From contig NZ_CP060131.1 of assembly GCF_014235185.1 (NCBI RefSeq), positions 3,479,501-3,543,500 of the forward strand: 64,000 bases of DNA. Reading direction: 5' to 3'. This DNA is from Pseudonocardia petroleophila. GTDB lineage: Bacteria > Actinomycetota > Actinomycetes > Mycobacteriales > Pseudonocardiaceae. The translations under genes were made by a program, and so were the position numbers. Positions 7,455 to 14,910 of this stretch are shown in pieces (within the stretch, counting starts at the first letter, position 1; the number at the start of each line of letters is the position of its first letter). A model generated the notes under the pieces. That model was not told where the DNA came from and ran no database searches. It worked only from the letters and a program-made list of their open reading frames with translations.

Positions 7455-8491
7455 GGACGGCGACGACGATCGAGGCGTCCGGGGGCGACTGGCGCGAGAC
7501 CGTCGACTTCGTGGTGGAGGCCGAGCGGATCGGCCTGGACGTGTGCTGGGTCGCCGAGGCGTGGGGCTCCGACGCGCCCTCGGCGCTGGGCTACCTCGCC
7601 GCGCGCACCTCGCGGATCGGCCTGGGGTCCGGCGTCATGCAGGTCGGCACGCGCAGCCCGGTGCTGCTCGCGCAGACCGCTCTGACGCTGGCCGACATGT
7701 CCGGCGGCCGGTTCGCCCTCGGCCTCGGCAGCTCCGGGCCGCAGGTGATCGAGGGGCTGCACGGCGTGCCGTTCGCCCATCCGCTGGGCCGCACCCGCGA
7801 GACCGTCGAGGTGATCCGGTCGGTGTTCGCGGGGGAGCGGGTGGCCCACGACGGGCGGCACGTCCGGATCCCGCTGCCCGACGGCGACGGGCGGCCGATG
7901 CGCACCTCGACGACGCCGAACCCGGACATCCCGGTCTACCTCGCCACGCTCTCGCCGCGGATGCTGGCGCTGACCGGGGAGGTCGCCGACGGCTGGCTGG
8001 GCACGAGCTTCGTGCCCGAGGGCGCCGCGGCCTACCTCGACCCGCTCCGGGCCGGGGCGGCGACGGCCGGGCGGAGCCTGGCCGACCTCGACGTGTGCCA
8101 GGGCGCCGAGGTCGCGTTCGCCGCCGACGAGGACGAGCTGGCGACGATGGTGGCCGCCCGGAAGCCGGGCCTCGCGTTCAGCCTGGGCGGGATGGGCACG
8201 GCGTCGTCGAACTTCTACTTCGACGCCTACCGCCGCCAGGGGTGGGGGGAGCGCGCCGACCGCGTCCGCGCGCTGTGGCTGGCCGGTGACCGGACGGCCG
8301 CGGCCGACGCCGTCGACGACGACATGGTGCTCGGCACGACCCTCCTCGGCACCGACGACGGGGTGCGCGAGCGGCTCGCGGCCTGGCGCGACGCGGGTGT
8401 CACGACCGTCCGGCTGTACCCGGCCGGCGACTCCCTCGACGCGCGGCTGGAGACCCTCGGCCGGGCGGTCGACCTGGTGAAGGCGCTCTGA
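7451..8491 (+). CDS. LLM class oxidoreductase (probably F420- or flavin-dependent)
   Basis: A 346-residue luciferase-like monooxygenase-fold enzyme. Family landmarks are RIGLGSGVMQVGTRSPVLLAQTALTLADMSGGRFALGLGSSGP near residues 55-95 (shown in words: the strand-turn with GSG and the GRFALGLG motif), a TPNPDIPVYLATLSPRM strand, and an ADGWLGTSF stretch. In actinomycetes most such proteins use coenzyme F420, but FMN is possible. The start is a GTG at 7451 overlapping the upstream SRPBCC stop by 4 bases; longer frames upstream are read-through. Likely role is oxidation or reduction of a small hydrophobic substrate; identity unknown. Confidence 0.85.
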   Translation: MRTATTIEASGGDWRETVDFVVEAERIGLDVCWVAEAWGSDAPSALGYLAARTSRIGLGSGVMQVGTRSPVLLAQTALTLADMSGGRFALGLGSSGPQVIEGLHGVPFAHPLGRTRETVEVIRSVFAGERVAHDGRHVRIPLPDGDGRPMRTSTTPNPDIPVYLATLSPRMLALTGEVADGWLGTSFVPEGAAAYLDPLRAGAATAGRSLADLDVCQGAEVAFAADEDELATMVAARKPGLAFSLGGMGTASSNFYFDAYRRQGWGERADRVRALWLAGDRTAAADAVDDDMVLGTTLLGTDDGVRERLAAWRDAGVTTVRLYPAGDSLDARLETLGRAVDLVKAL

Positions 8492-8498
8492 CGGGGGC

Positions 8499-9209
8499 TC
8501 AGCGGCCGGGATGCACCACGTGGATCTCGGCCCAGCCCGCGCGGTCCGGCGGGGCGCCGGTCGGGACGCGGACCAGGCCGTCGGCGTCCGGGCCGGGCTC
8601 GCCGGGCGGGTGCGGGAGGCGGTCCTTCAGCCGCTCCAGCGCCGCGCGGTAGAACCGCAGCTGGGTGTGCCGGCCGAAGAACCCGAACCCGACGCGGAAC
8701 AGCGGGTTGCGGATCTGCGACTGCCGCGAGTACGCGTCGATGCGGAACTCGACGCGCCCCGTCGTCAGGTCCTTGGCGATCTCGTAGGTCAGCCGTCCCT
8801 GCTCCAGGTGCCCGTCCAGGGTCTGGTACGCCCAGCCCACGACGCGCTCGGGGCCGTCCGGGCCCTCGCGCAGCTCGTCGAGCTCGGCGGTGATCCGCAC
8901 GCCCATGTGGAACCGGAACATCGCGAAGCGGCCCTGCAGCAGCATGTCGCGGCCCACGACGTCGGCCGGGTACCGGTACACCGCGCGCAGCAGCGACGGG
9001 TCGGTGAACTCGTAGCCGTTGACCAGCGCGTCGGCCGCGGCGACCAGCCCGTCGGGCTCCGGCTCGCCGGGTGCCTCGTGACCGAGCTCGACCGTCCACC
9101 GGTCCTGGTGCCAGCCGTCGGTGACGTGCGGGGGAGCGAGCGCCTCGTCGTAGTTGACGGACCGGCCGCCCAGGTCGTCGACGATCGCGGCCAGGTCGGG
9201 GGCGTTCAG
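8499..9209 (-). CDS. DUF1990 family protein, start uncertain
   Basis: Resembles DUF1990 proteins: VVGWAYQTLDGHLEQGRLTYEIAKD, an acidic-aromatic beta region, and RIDAYSRQSQIRNPLFRVGFGFFGRHTQLRFYRAALERL near the end. Function of the family is not established. The start is a problem. No ATG, GTG or TTG lies in a sensible place: the only ATG (9356) would overlap the divergent DUF1990 gene by about 100 bases, and codons between 9206 and 9260 lose the G/C third-position bias. I place the start tentatively at a CTG at 9209 (LNAPDLAAIVDDL). It ends 7 bases from the LLM gene, tail to tail. Confidence 0.65.
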   Translation of the reverse strand: MNAPDLAAIVDDLGGRSVNYDEALAPPHVTDGWHQDRWTVELGHEAPGEPEPDGLVAAADALVNGYEFTDPSLLRAVYRYPADVVGRDMLLQGRFAMFRFHMGVRITAELDELREGPDGPERVVGWAYQTLDGHLEQGRLTYEIAKDLTTGRVEFRIDAYSRQSQIRNPLFRVGFGFFGRHTQLRFYRAALERLKDRLPHPPGEPGPDADGLVRVPTGAPPDRAGWAEIHVVHPGR

Positions 9210-9255
9210 CGCGGGGCTCCGGTAAGGATCACGGCGAACGGGTACCCGTCCGATC

Positions 9256-9969
9256 GTGCCTCTACTCCGCCTCGACCACCTGGTCCGCTGGCCGCTCGGG
9301 ATCCTGCGCGTGCTCGCGTACCGCGTCCCCGGCGTCGGGACCCCGCTCACCCGCATGGAGAGCCCCGGTGACGCCGGCGACCTGCCCTCGGCCGTGCCGC
9401 CCGGGCTGCGCCACGACGTCCAGTACGTCGCCGACGGGGTGGGGTCGCTGCTGCACCGGCGCTACTCCGTCGTGGTCGACGGCGCCGACCGCGGCCCGGA
9501 GGTGGTGATGGCCGAGCTGTCCCGCGACCCCAACTGCGCCGTCCCGGACGCCGCGGTGTTCCAGCGCAGCAGCGGCCGCGACGGCCCCCTGTGCGTCGGC
9601 GACGAGTTCCTCATCCGGATGCCGGCCCCCTGGGACGGGCCGGTCCGCGTGATCGACGTGACGCCGCTGTCGTTCCGGTTCGCCACCCTGGACGACCACC
9701 TCGAGGCGGGGCAGATCGAGTTCCGCTGCGGGACCCGCCCCGACGGCGCCCTGACGTTCGAGATCGAGTCCTGGGCCCGGCCCGGGGACGCCCTCGCCCA
9801 CATCCTCTACAACCGGTTGCCGCTGGCGAAGGAGATCCAGCTGACGGTGTGGGCCCGCACCTGCTCCGCGGTGGCCGAGATCGTCGGCGGCACGGTGCGC
9901 GGCGGCGTGTCGGTGGTCACCCGGGTGGTCGACGGACCGACGCTCGACGCGCTCCCCGCGGGGGTCTAG
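9256..9969 (+). CDS. DUF1990 family protein
   Basis: A 237-residue DUF1990-like protein: a hydrophobic N-terminus (LVRWPLGILRVLAYRVPGVG), then a beta-rich part with VIDVTPLSFRFATLDDHLEAGQIEFRC and FEIESWARPGDALAHILYNRLPLAKEIQLTVW, which match the family's conserved core. Its divergent neighbour is of the same family, suggesting an old duplication. The GTG at 9256 is preceded by TACCCG 7 bases upstream and has no ribosome binding site, which fits a leaderless start. The SDR gene follows after 14 bases. A role in lipid or cell-envelope metabolism is conceivable but not supported by residues. Confidence 0.7.
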   Translation: MPLLRLDHLVRWPLGILRVLAYRVPGVGTPLTRMESPGDAGDLPSAVPPGLRHDVQYVADGVGSLLHRRYSVVVDGADRGPEVVMAELSRDPNCAVPDAAVFQRSSGRDGPLCVGDEFLIRMPAPWDGPVRVIDVTPLSFRFATLDDHLEAGQIEFRCGTRPDGALTFEIESWARPGDALAHILYNRLPLAKEIQLTVWARTCSAVAEIVGGTVRGGVSVVTRVVDGPTLDALPAGV

Positions 9970-9983
9970 GGGAGGCTGGCCGC

Positions 9984-10910
9984 GTGCTCGCCTCCGTGCT
10001 CGACACCGTCCTGGACCGCACCGTCGCCCCCGGCTACTCCCGGCTCGGCTACCTGGCCCGCTCGGCGGGCTGGTCGGGCCCGCAGGCCGACCCGCAGCCC
10101 GGGGTGCTGGCCGGGAAGGTCGCGCTGGTGACCGGCGGCGGTGGCGGGCTGGGGCTGGCGACCGTTGCCGGGCTCGCGCGCCTCGGCGCCACCGTGCACC
10201 TGGTCGTCCGCGACGAGGGCCGGGGTGCGGCGGCGCGCGCCCGGGTGCAGGGCGCGGTGCCCGCCGCGGACCTGCGCGTCACCCGCTGCGACGTCTCCGA
10301 CCTCGACGACGTCCGCCGCGCGGCCGCCGGGCTCGCCGAGGCGGGGCCGGACGTGCTCGTGCACAACGCCGGGGTGCTCCCACCGCGGCGGACCGAGACC
10401 CCGCAGGGCCACGAGCTGTGCCTGGCCACGCACGTCCTCGGCCCGCACCTGCTCACCCGCCTGCTCTCCGACGCCCTCGCCGGGCGGGCCGGGCGGGTCC
10501 TGTGGATCTCCTCGGGCGGGATGTACGCCCAGAAGCTGACGTTCGACGAGCCCGTCCCGTACAACGGCACCACCGCCTACGCGCGCACGAAGCGGATGCA
10601 GGTCGTGCTGTCCGGGCTGTGGGCGGCCCGGGGGCTCGACTCGCACGCCGTGCACCCGGGCTGGGCCGACACGCCCGGGCTCGCCAGCTCGCTGCCCGGC
10701 TTCGGTCGGCTGATCGGGCCGCTGCTGCGCACCGCCGAGCAGGGCGCCGACACCGCCGTCTGGCTCGCGGCGGCGCGGTCGTCGGACGTCGGCACCGGGC
10801 GGTTCTGGCACGACCGGCGCCCGCGCCCGGAGCACTACGTGCCCTGGACGCGGGAGACCCCCGCCGAGCGCGACGCCCTGTGGTCCCGCGTGGAGGCGCT
10901 CACCAGCTGA
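9984..10910 (+). CDS. Short-chain dehydrogenase/reductase
   Basis: A 308-residue SDR. The cofactor motif TGGGGGLG lies near residue 50, the NAG motif in LVHNAGVLPP near 125, and the active-site YARTK near 195, with a preceding serine in WISSGG. An N-terminal extension of about 40 residues precedes the Rossmann fold, as in the oxidoreductases related to retinol dehydrogenases and DHRS proteins. GTG 9984 is preceded by GGGGAGG. It is probably co-transcribed with the DUF1990 gene and overlaps the 3' end of the facing P450 by 11 bases. Substrate unknown. Confidence 0.85.
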   Translation: MLASVLDTVLDRTVAPGYSRLGYLARSAGWSGPQADPQPGVLAGKVALVTGGGGGLGLATVAGLARLGATVHLVVRDEGRGAAARARVQGAVPAADLRVTRCDVSDLDDVRRAAAGLAEAGPDVLVHNAGVLPPRRTETPQGHELCLATHVLGPHLLTRLLSDALAGRAGRVLWISSGGMYAQKLTFDEPVPYNGTTAYARTKRMQVVLSGLWAARGLDSHAVHPGWADTPGLASSLPGFGRLIGPLLRTAEQGADTAVWLAAARSSDVGTGRFWHDRRPRPEHYVPWTRETPAERDALWSRVEALTS

Positions 10911-12087
10911 GCAGCAGCTCCTTCGGCCCGCGGACGAGCGCGCCGGTGCGCCACGGCACGTCGGCGGGATCGACGGCGAGGTGCAGGTCCGGGAACGCGG
11001 TCAGCAGCGAGCCGACGGCCTCCTGCAGCTCCATCCGCGCCAGCTGCGCGCCCAGGCAGTGGTGCAGCCCGTGCCCGAACGCGACGTGGCGGTTCTCCGC
11101 GCGGTCCAGGATCAGCTGGTCGGGGCGCTCGAACGCCTCCGGGTCGCGGTTGGCCGCGGCCACCGACACGACCACCGCGTCCCCCGCGGCGACCCGGCCC
11201 CCGGCGAGCTCGACGTCCTCGGTCGCGATGCGCGGGAACCCCGCGGACGCCCCGAGCGGCAGGAAGCGCAGCAGCTCCTCCACCCCGCGTGCGACGGCCT
11301 CGGGCCCGCCGCGCAGCGACTCGCCCCGGTCCGGCCGCGTGAGCAGGGCGAACACCATGTTGCCGATCATGTTCATGGTCGTCTCGTGCCCGGCGACGAG
11401 GATGCCGACGCCGAGCCCGACCAGCTCGCGCTCGCTCAGCGCGTCCCCCTCGTCGCGGGCGTCGACCAGCGCGCCGAGCAGGTCGTCGGTCGGCTCCGCG
11501 CGGCGCTGCGCGACGAGCCCGGCCATGTAGGCGAGCAATGCGTCGCGGGCCGTCCCGCGCTCCTGCGGGGTCATCGCGGTCGTCGAGAGCGCGGCGTCGG
11601 CGCCGGCGCGGAAGACGTCGCGGTCTCGCACCGGCACCCCGAGCAGCTCGCAGATGATCGTGACGGGCAGCGGGACCGACAGGTGCGCGACGAGGTCGGC
11701 GGGCGGCCCCCCGGCGCGCATGCCGTCGAGCAGCTCGGCGGTGAGCGCGGCGGCCCGCGGGCGCAGGTCCTCGACGCGGCGCACGGTGAACGCCCTGGCC
11801 ACGAGCTTGCGCAGGCGCGTGTGCTCGGGCGCGTCCATGTTGAGGATCGACGCCGACTCGTGGTCGATCTCCGGCCGCACGCGCGGCACGTCGGCGCCGA
11901 CGGTCGCCGCGCGGCTGAACCGCGGGTCGGCCAGCACGGTGCGCACGTCGTCGAGGCGGGTGGCCAGCCAGGCCTCGCCGCCGTAGGGCAGCGCGACGCG
12001 GGCGAGGGGCTCCTCGCGGCGCAGCTCGGCGTAGCGCGGATCGAAGGTCAGCCCGTCGGGCTCGGCGAACGGGTAGGTCGTGGTCAT
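10900..12087 (-). CDS. Cytochrome P450
   Basis: A 395-residue soluble bacterial P450. It has the I-helix oxygen-binding motif AGHETT near residue 235, the K-helix ExxR (ELLR), and the heme loop FGHGLHHCLGAQLAR near 340, whose cysteine is the axial heme ligand. The actinobacterial CYP105/107-like NMDAPEHTRLRKLVARAFT segment is present. Partner ferredoxin and reductase are not nearby. The ATG at 12087 lies 31 bases downstream of a promoter and directly behind a 16-bp palindrome that recurs at the second P450 of this window (47611). A TetR gene lies immediately upstream on the same strand. Substrate unknown. Confidence 0.95.
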   Translation of the reverse strand: MTTTYPFAEPDGLTFDPRYAELRREEPLARVALPYGGEAWLATRLDDVRTVLADPRFSRAATVGADVPRVRPEIDHESASILNMDAPEHTRLRKLVARAFTVRRVEDLRPRAAALTAELLDGMRAGGPPADLVAHLSVPLPVTIICELLGVPVRDRDVFRAGADAALSTTAMTPQERGTARDALLAYMAGLVAQRRAEPTDDLLGALVDARDEGDALSERELVGLGVGILVAGHETTMNMIGNMVFALLTRPDRGESLRGGPEAVARGVEELLRFLPLGASAGFPRIATEDVELAGGRVAAGDAVVVSVAAANRDPEAFERPDQLILDRAENRHVAFGHGLHHCLGAQLARMELQEAVGSLLTAFPDLHLAVDPADVPWRTGALVRGPKELLLSW

Positions 12088-12102
12088 CTCGCACCCCCGG
12101 AT

Positions 12103-12118
12103 GTGAGCGGTCGCTTAC
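12103..12118 (-). promoter_or_regulatory. Candidate TetR operator at the P450 promoter
   Basis: GTGAGCGGTCGCTTAC (plus-strand reading) is a near-perfect inverted repeat covering the predicted start of P450 transcription. It matches the operator-like GTAAGCTAGCGCTTAC in front of the second P450 at 47577 (shared pattern GTRAGC-N3-CGCTTAC). Confidence 0.6.
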
Positions 12119-12124
12119 TTGCCG

Positions 12125-12153
12125 ACGCTAACTATCGGAGGGGCGACGGTCAA
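12125..12153 (-). promoter_or_regulatory. Promoter of the first P450 (-35 TTGACC, -10 TAGCGT)
   Basis: On the minus strand TTGACC (12153-12148) and TAGCGT (12130-12125) are separated by 17 bases. Transcription would start near 12118, at the edge of the palindrome. The -35 box overlaps the last codons of the TetR gene. Confidence 0.65.
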
Positions 12154-12686
12154 CCGCGGAGCAGCGCGCGGGCCCCCCGCAGGACGTGCGCGACGACGAC
12201 CCCGTCGACGGTCCCGATCTCGGGCCGGGCCTGACCGAGCCCGAGCAGCCAGGAGAGCAGCAGGGTCGCGCGCAGGTCGGCGTCGACCGGGTCGTCGGTC
12301 TCGGCGAGCGCGGCGAACGCCGACCGGTACGCGGCCCCCAGCTCGGCGCGGACGGCCTCGCCCGCCCGGCCCCCCGAGGACAGGACGGCGAAGAACATCG
12401 CGGAGCCGGCGGCGTCGTCGAACATCGTGGTGAGCATCCGCTCCAGCAGCGTCTCCGGCGGTCCCTCGGACAGCGGGGCGAGCGCCTGCTCGCTCACCGC
12501 CTCGGCGAACAGCGCCTCCTTGTTGCCGAAGTAGCGGAACAGCAGCGCCTGGTTCACCCCGGCCCGGTCGGCGACCCCGCGCACGGTGGTGCCGTCGTAG
12601 CCGCGCTCGGCGAACAGCGCACGCGCGGCGGCCAGCAGGGCGGCGCGGGTGGCGGCGGAGTCGCGGGGGCGCGGGGCGGTCGTCAT
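12150..12686 (-). CDS. TetR family regulator
   Basis: A 178-residue repressor. The N-terminal helix-turn-helix is clear (AALLAAARALFAERGYDGTTVRGVADRAGVNQALLFRYFGNKEALF, residues ~14-58), followed by a variable helical ligand domain. The ORF is open to 12734, but ATG 12686 has AGGAGG at good spacing and starts at the normal distance before the HTH. It precedes the P450 gene by 62 bases on the same strand, and the interval contains a palindrome that is also found at the distant second P450. The simplest view is that this regulator controls both enzymes; the inducing ligand is unknown. Confidence 0.85.
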   Translation of the reverse strand: MTTAPRPRDSAATRAALLAAARALFAERGYDGTTVRGVADRAGVNQALLFRYFGNKEALFAEAVSEQALAPLSEGPPETLLERMLTTMFDDAAGSAMFFAVLSSGGRAGEAVRAELGAAYRSAFAALAETDDPVDADLRATLLLSWLLGLGQARPEIGTVDGVVVAHVLRGARALLRG

Positions 12687-12778
12687 CGGCCGGCCTCCTG
12701 TCGTCCGCGGCGTCGGGACCGGATCAGACCACACCGCGGTCCGCGTGTGGCGCGCGGTTCCCCGGGGTACGCCCGACC

Positions 12779-13309
12779 ATGCCCGACTTCGACGACCAGT
12801 CCGCCGCGCCCGACCTCGGCGCCGCCGTGCAGCTCGACAACGCCGAGACCCTCGACGGCGCCGCGGGTGGCCCGGACGCCCTCGACGCGGGCTACATCCC
12901 GCCGGACCGCCCCTACGCCCTCGACGAGGACGCCCACGAGACCCTCGACGAGCGCCTCGCCGCGGAGGAGCCCGAGCAGGCCCCGGCCACCGACGCCGAC
13001 CGCTCCGGTCGGCTGACCGCCACCGACGGCGACGACGGGGAGGCCACCGACGTCGGCGTCGACGGCGGTGCGGCGTCCGCGGAGGAGGCGGCCGTGCACG
13101 ACGTCGACGGCGACACCCGCGTCGACGGCGAGCCGTCCGTCGCCGACGACCCCTCGCTCGTCGACCCCGAGGTGGACGCCGAGATCGCGGAGGCCGACGC
13201 CGACCGGCGCGGGGCCCGCGACGCCGCGGCCGCGATCGACAACACCGTGGGCGGGTCCGCCGCCGCGGCGTCGGGCCGGACGGACGCGGGACCGCTCACC
13301 GGGCTGTGA
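12779..13309 (+). CDS. DUF5709 family acidic protein
   Basis: A 176-residue strongly acidic, hydrophilic protein. VQLDNAETLDG, LDAGYIPPDRPYALDEDAHETLDERLAAEEPE match the conserved part of actinobacterial DUF5709 proteins; the rest is low-complexity Asp/Glu/Ala. It is probably disordered and its function is unknown. The ATG at 12779 has no ribosome binding site; TACGCC ends 5 bases upstream and may be the -10 of a leaderless transcript. It is divergent from the TetR gene. Its stop codon falls in the first units of a short tandem repeat. Confidence 0.75.
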   Translation: MPDFDDQSAAPDLGAAVQLDNAETLDGAAGGPDALDAGYIPPDRPYALDEDAHETLDERLAAEEPEQAPATDADRSGRLTATDGDDGEATDVGVDGGAASAEEAAVHDVDGDTRVDGEPSVADDPSLVDPEVDAEIAEADADRRGARDAAAAIDNTVGGSAAAASGRTDAGPLTGL

Positions 13310-13378
13310 GCTGCGGGACTGTGAGCTGCGGGATGTGACGAGCTGCGGGATGTGACGTGCCGGACTGTGACGCGACCG
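13304..13378 (+). repeat. Short degenerate tandem repeat across a stop codon
   Basis: Two identical 15-mers (CTGTGAGCTGCGGGA at 13304-13318 and 13319-13333) are followed by variants starting TGTGAC at 13334, 13351 and 13366. The first unit contains the TGA of the DUF5709 gene. Replication slippage is the likely origin. Confidence 0.75.
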
Positions 13379-13408
13379 TCGCACGCAGCAGCGGTGTGGG
13401 GGAGGACC

Positions 13409-13804
13409 ATGGGCACCATGACGTTGCACCGGCCCGGCCTGCTGTGGTGGCTCTGGTACGCCCTGGGCGGCGGGCTGCCCGCGCGCTACCGCGACTGGGT
13501 GCTGCACGACGTCTCGACGGGGACGTGGGCGCTGCGGCAGATGCTGCGCTCGGTGGTGCAGCTGGTGCCCTTCGGCGTCCTGCTGGTGCTGCTGGTGCCC
13601 GGGGAGCTGTGGGTCCGGCTGGTCGCCGTCCTCGGCGGGTCACTGGTGGGGCTGATGTACGCGGCCTCGTTCGTCCACCTGACGACCGAGCACCGGTCGG
13701 TCAAGGCGGGCTGGGCGCCCGGCCAGGCCGAGGCGGAGCGGGAACGGCGCACGGCGCCCTCGCGGGACGCGGCGGCCCGGCGCTACGCCGAGCGGTACCG
13801 CTGA
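13409..13804 (+). CDS. DUF5313 family membrane protein
   Basis: A 131-residue protein. The N-terminal RPGLLWWLWYALGGGLPARYRDWVLHDVSTGTWALRQ is the conserved DUF5313 start, then one or two membrane spans (VVQLVPFGVLLVLLVPGELWVRLVAVLGGSLVGLMYAASF) and a charged C-terminus. Function is unknown; the family occurs in mycobacteria and relatives. ATG 13409 sits close behind GGGGGAGG; ATG 13418 is an alternative with looser spacing. The convergent SsgA-like gene ends 9 bases away. Confidence 0.75.
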   Translation: MGTMTLHRPGLLWWLWYALGGGLPARYRDWVLHDVSTGTWALRQMLRSVVQLVPFGVLLVLLVPGELWVRLVAVLGGSLVGLMYAASFVHLTTEHRSVKAGWAPGQAEAERERRTAPSRDAAARRYAERYR

Positions 13805-13813
13805 CGGCGCTGG

Positions 13814-14227
13814 CTACTCGGCGCCCGCGGTGAGCTTGGCGATCTCCACGTCCAGGTCCATCCGGCCGCCCTCGTCACCGAACGCGACCAGCTCGGCCGA
13901 GGCGTCGACGAAGTGCCGGAGCAGGTCGCGGTCGACCTCCAGGACGGCCCGGCCGTCGGTGGAGCGGATCTCGATCTCGACGATGTCGTAGCCCTGCACG
14001 GTCTGCGGGCTCATGCGGATGTCGCCCTCGCCGACGGCGGAGTCGAGTCCCTCGAGGACCAGGTCGCGCCCGACCAGCCACTCGACCCAGCGGTCCGACC
14101 TGGTCCGGACGGCGAGCGTGACGGCGAACGGGTCCGCGGCGTCGTAGCTCCAGCGCGTCACGACCGGCGCGGGCTGGCCGTGGAGGACGGTGAACATGTC
14201 CTGCGAGACCGTGGTGTTGGCGTCCAT
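13814..14227 (-). CDS. SsgA-like sporulation/cell-division regulator (SALP)
   Basis: A 137-residue protein of the SsgA/SsgB family. Recognisable parts are the RWSYDAADPFAVTLAVR segment, VEWLVGRDLVLEGLDSAVGEGDIRMSPQ, and the C-terminal GRAVLEVDRDLLRHFVDAS. In Streptomyces these proteins position FtsZ for sporulation septa (SsgB) or control peptidoglycan synthesis; outside sporulating genera a single SsgB-like member is common. ATG 14227 follows a GGGGG stretch; the frame extends to 14275 but without family similarity. A TGTTC-N4-GAACA palindrome lies about 100 bases upstream. Confidence 0.8.
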   Translation of the reverse strand: MDANTTVSQDMFTVLHGQPAPVVTRWSYDAADPFAVTLAVRTRSDRWVEWLVGRDLVLEGLDSAVGEGDIRMSPQTVQGYDIVEIEIRSTDGRAVLEVDRDLLRHFVDASAELVAFGDEGGRMDLDVEIAKLTAGAE

Positions 14228-14320
14228 GGTGGCCCCCTGAGGTCCGGATGCCCGCCGCTGCTGCGACGGTGTCATGGAGGAGATCGCCGCCCGGGGCGCC
14301 GGCGCTTCACTTCCGGCCGC

Positions 14321-14334
14321 TGTTCACCCGAACA
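14321..14334. promoter_or_regulatory. Palindrome TGTTCACCCGAACA in the ssgA-like upstream region
   Basis: Perfect 5-bp arms with 4-bp centre. It lies inside the loop of a larger imperfect inverted repeat (GCGCTTCACTT at 14302-14312 and AAGTGAGGCGC at 14334-14344). It could be an operator, or the larger repeat could terminate the lipoprotein transcript. Confidence 0.35.
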
Positions 14335-14362
14335 AGTGAGGCGCTCGCCGTGCGTGACCCCG

Positions 14363-14779
14363 TCAGGCGGGGGAGTCGGCGGTGACGACCCAGATGCCGC
14401 CGGTCCCGGTCCGGCCGGGCTGCGCGACGGTCAGGACGTGCCGGACGTTCCCCGGGCCGGTGATCTCCACGGAGTCGCCGGTCGCCGTCGCCGTCACGGT
14501 GTCCCAGCCGTAGGCCGCGGCGGCGTAGGACCGGGCGAGCTCGGCGGGGTCGAGCAGCCACGGCTGCGCCCCGTCGTCGGCGGCCTGCTGCAGCCCCGCG
14601 GACTCCGCGGCGCTGCGACCGGGCCACGGCAGCTCGACGGCGGCGTCGGTCCCGGCGGCCGCGTCGGCGGAGGACGCGGCGGGCGGGGCGGGCGCGGGGG
14701 CGGCGGGTGCGGGGGAGCCGCAGCCGGCCAGCAGGGCGCAGGCGGCCACCGACACGCCCAGGATGCTGCGGAGGGTCAC
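14363..14779 (-). CDS. Small putative lipoprotein
   Basis: A 138-residue exported protein. Residues 1-20 form a signal peptide ending in the lipobox LLAGC, so Cys20 would be lipidated. A Pro/Ala-rich linker follows, then a small folded region with WLLDPAELARSYAAAAYGWDTV and a strand-rich end. The family is not recognised. The start is GTG 14779 with TACGGT 7 bases upstream and no ribosome binding site, so it is probably leaderless. It is divergent from the acyl-CoA synthetase. Confidence 0.7.
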   Translation of the reverse strand: MTLRSILGVSVAACALLAGCGSPAPAAPAPAPPAASSADAAAGTDAAVELPWPGRSAAESAGLQQAADDGAQPWLLDPAELARSYAAAAYGWDTVTATATGDSVEITGPGNVRHVLTVAQPGRTGTGGIWVVTADSPA

Positions 14780-14786
14780 GGCCGCG

Positions 14787-14792
14787 ACCGTA
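14787..14792 (-). promoter_or_regulatory. -10 element TACGGT of a leaderless transcript
   Basis: On the minus strand TACGGT ends 7 bases before the GTG of the lipoprotein gene (14779). The spacing suits transcription starting at the start codon. Confidence 0.55.
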
Positions 14793-14867
14793 GCCCGGCG
14801 CCGGGCCCGTCGGGCGGCGTCGCCGCGGCACGTCCGGGTGGGTCTGCCGGTGCCTTCTCTGGATCAC

Positions 14868-14873
14868 TAGTGT
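14868..14873 (+). promoter_or_regulatory. -10-like TAGTGT upstream of the acyl-CoA synthetase
   Basis: TAGTGT fits TANNNT and would give a leader of about 30 bases before ATG 14911, which has GCGAGGTGA as ribosome binding site. No clear -35 was seen. Confidence 0.4.
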
Positions 14874-14910
14874 TCGCCGCAGCAGAGCAGCTACTTCGCG
14901 AGGTGAACAG

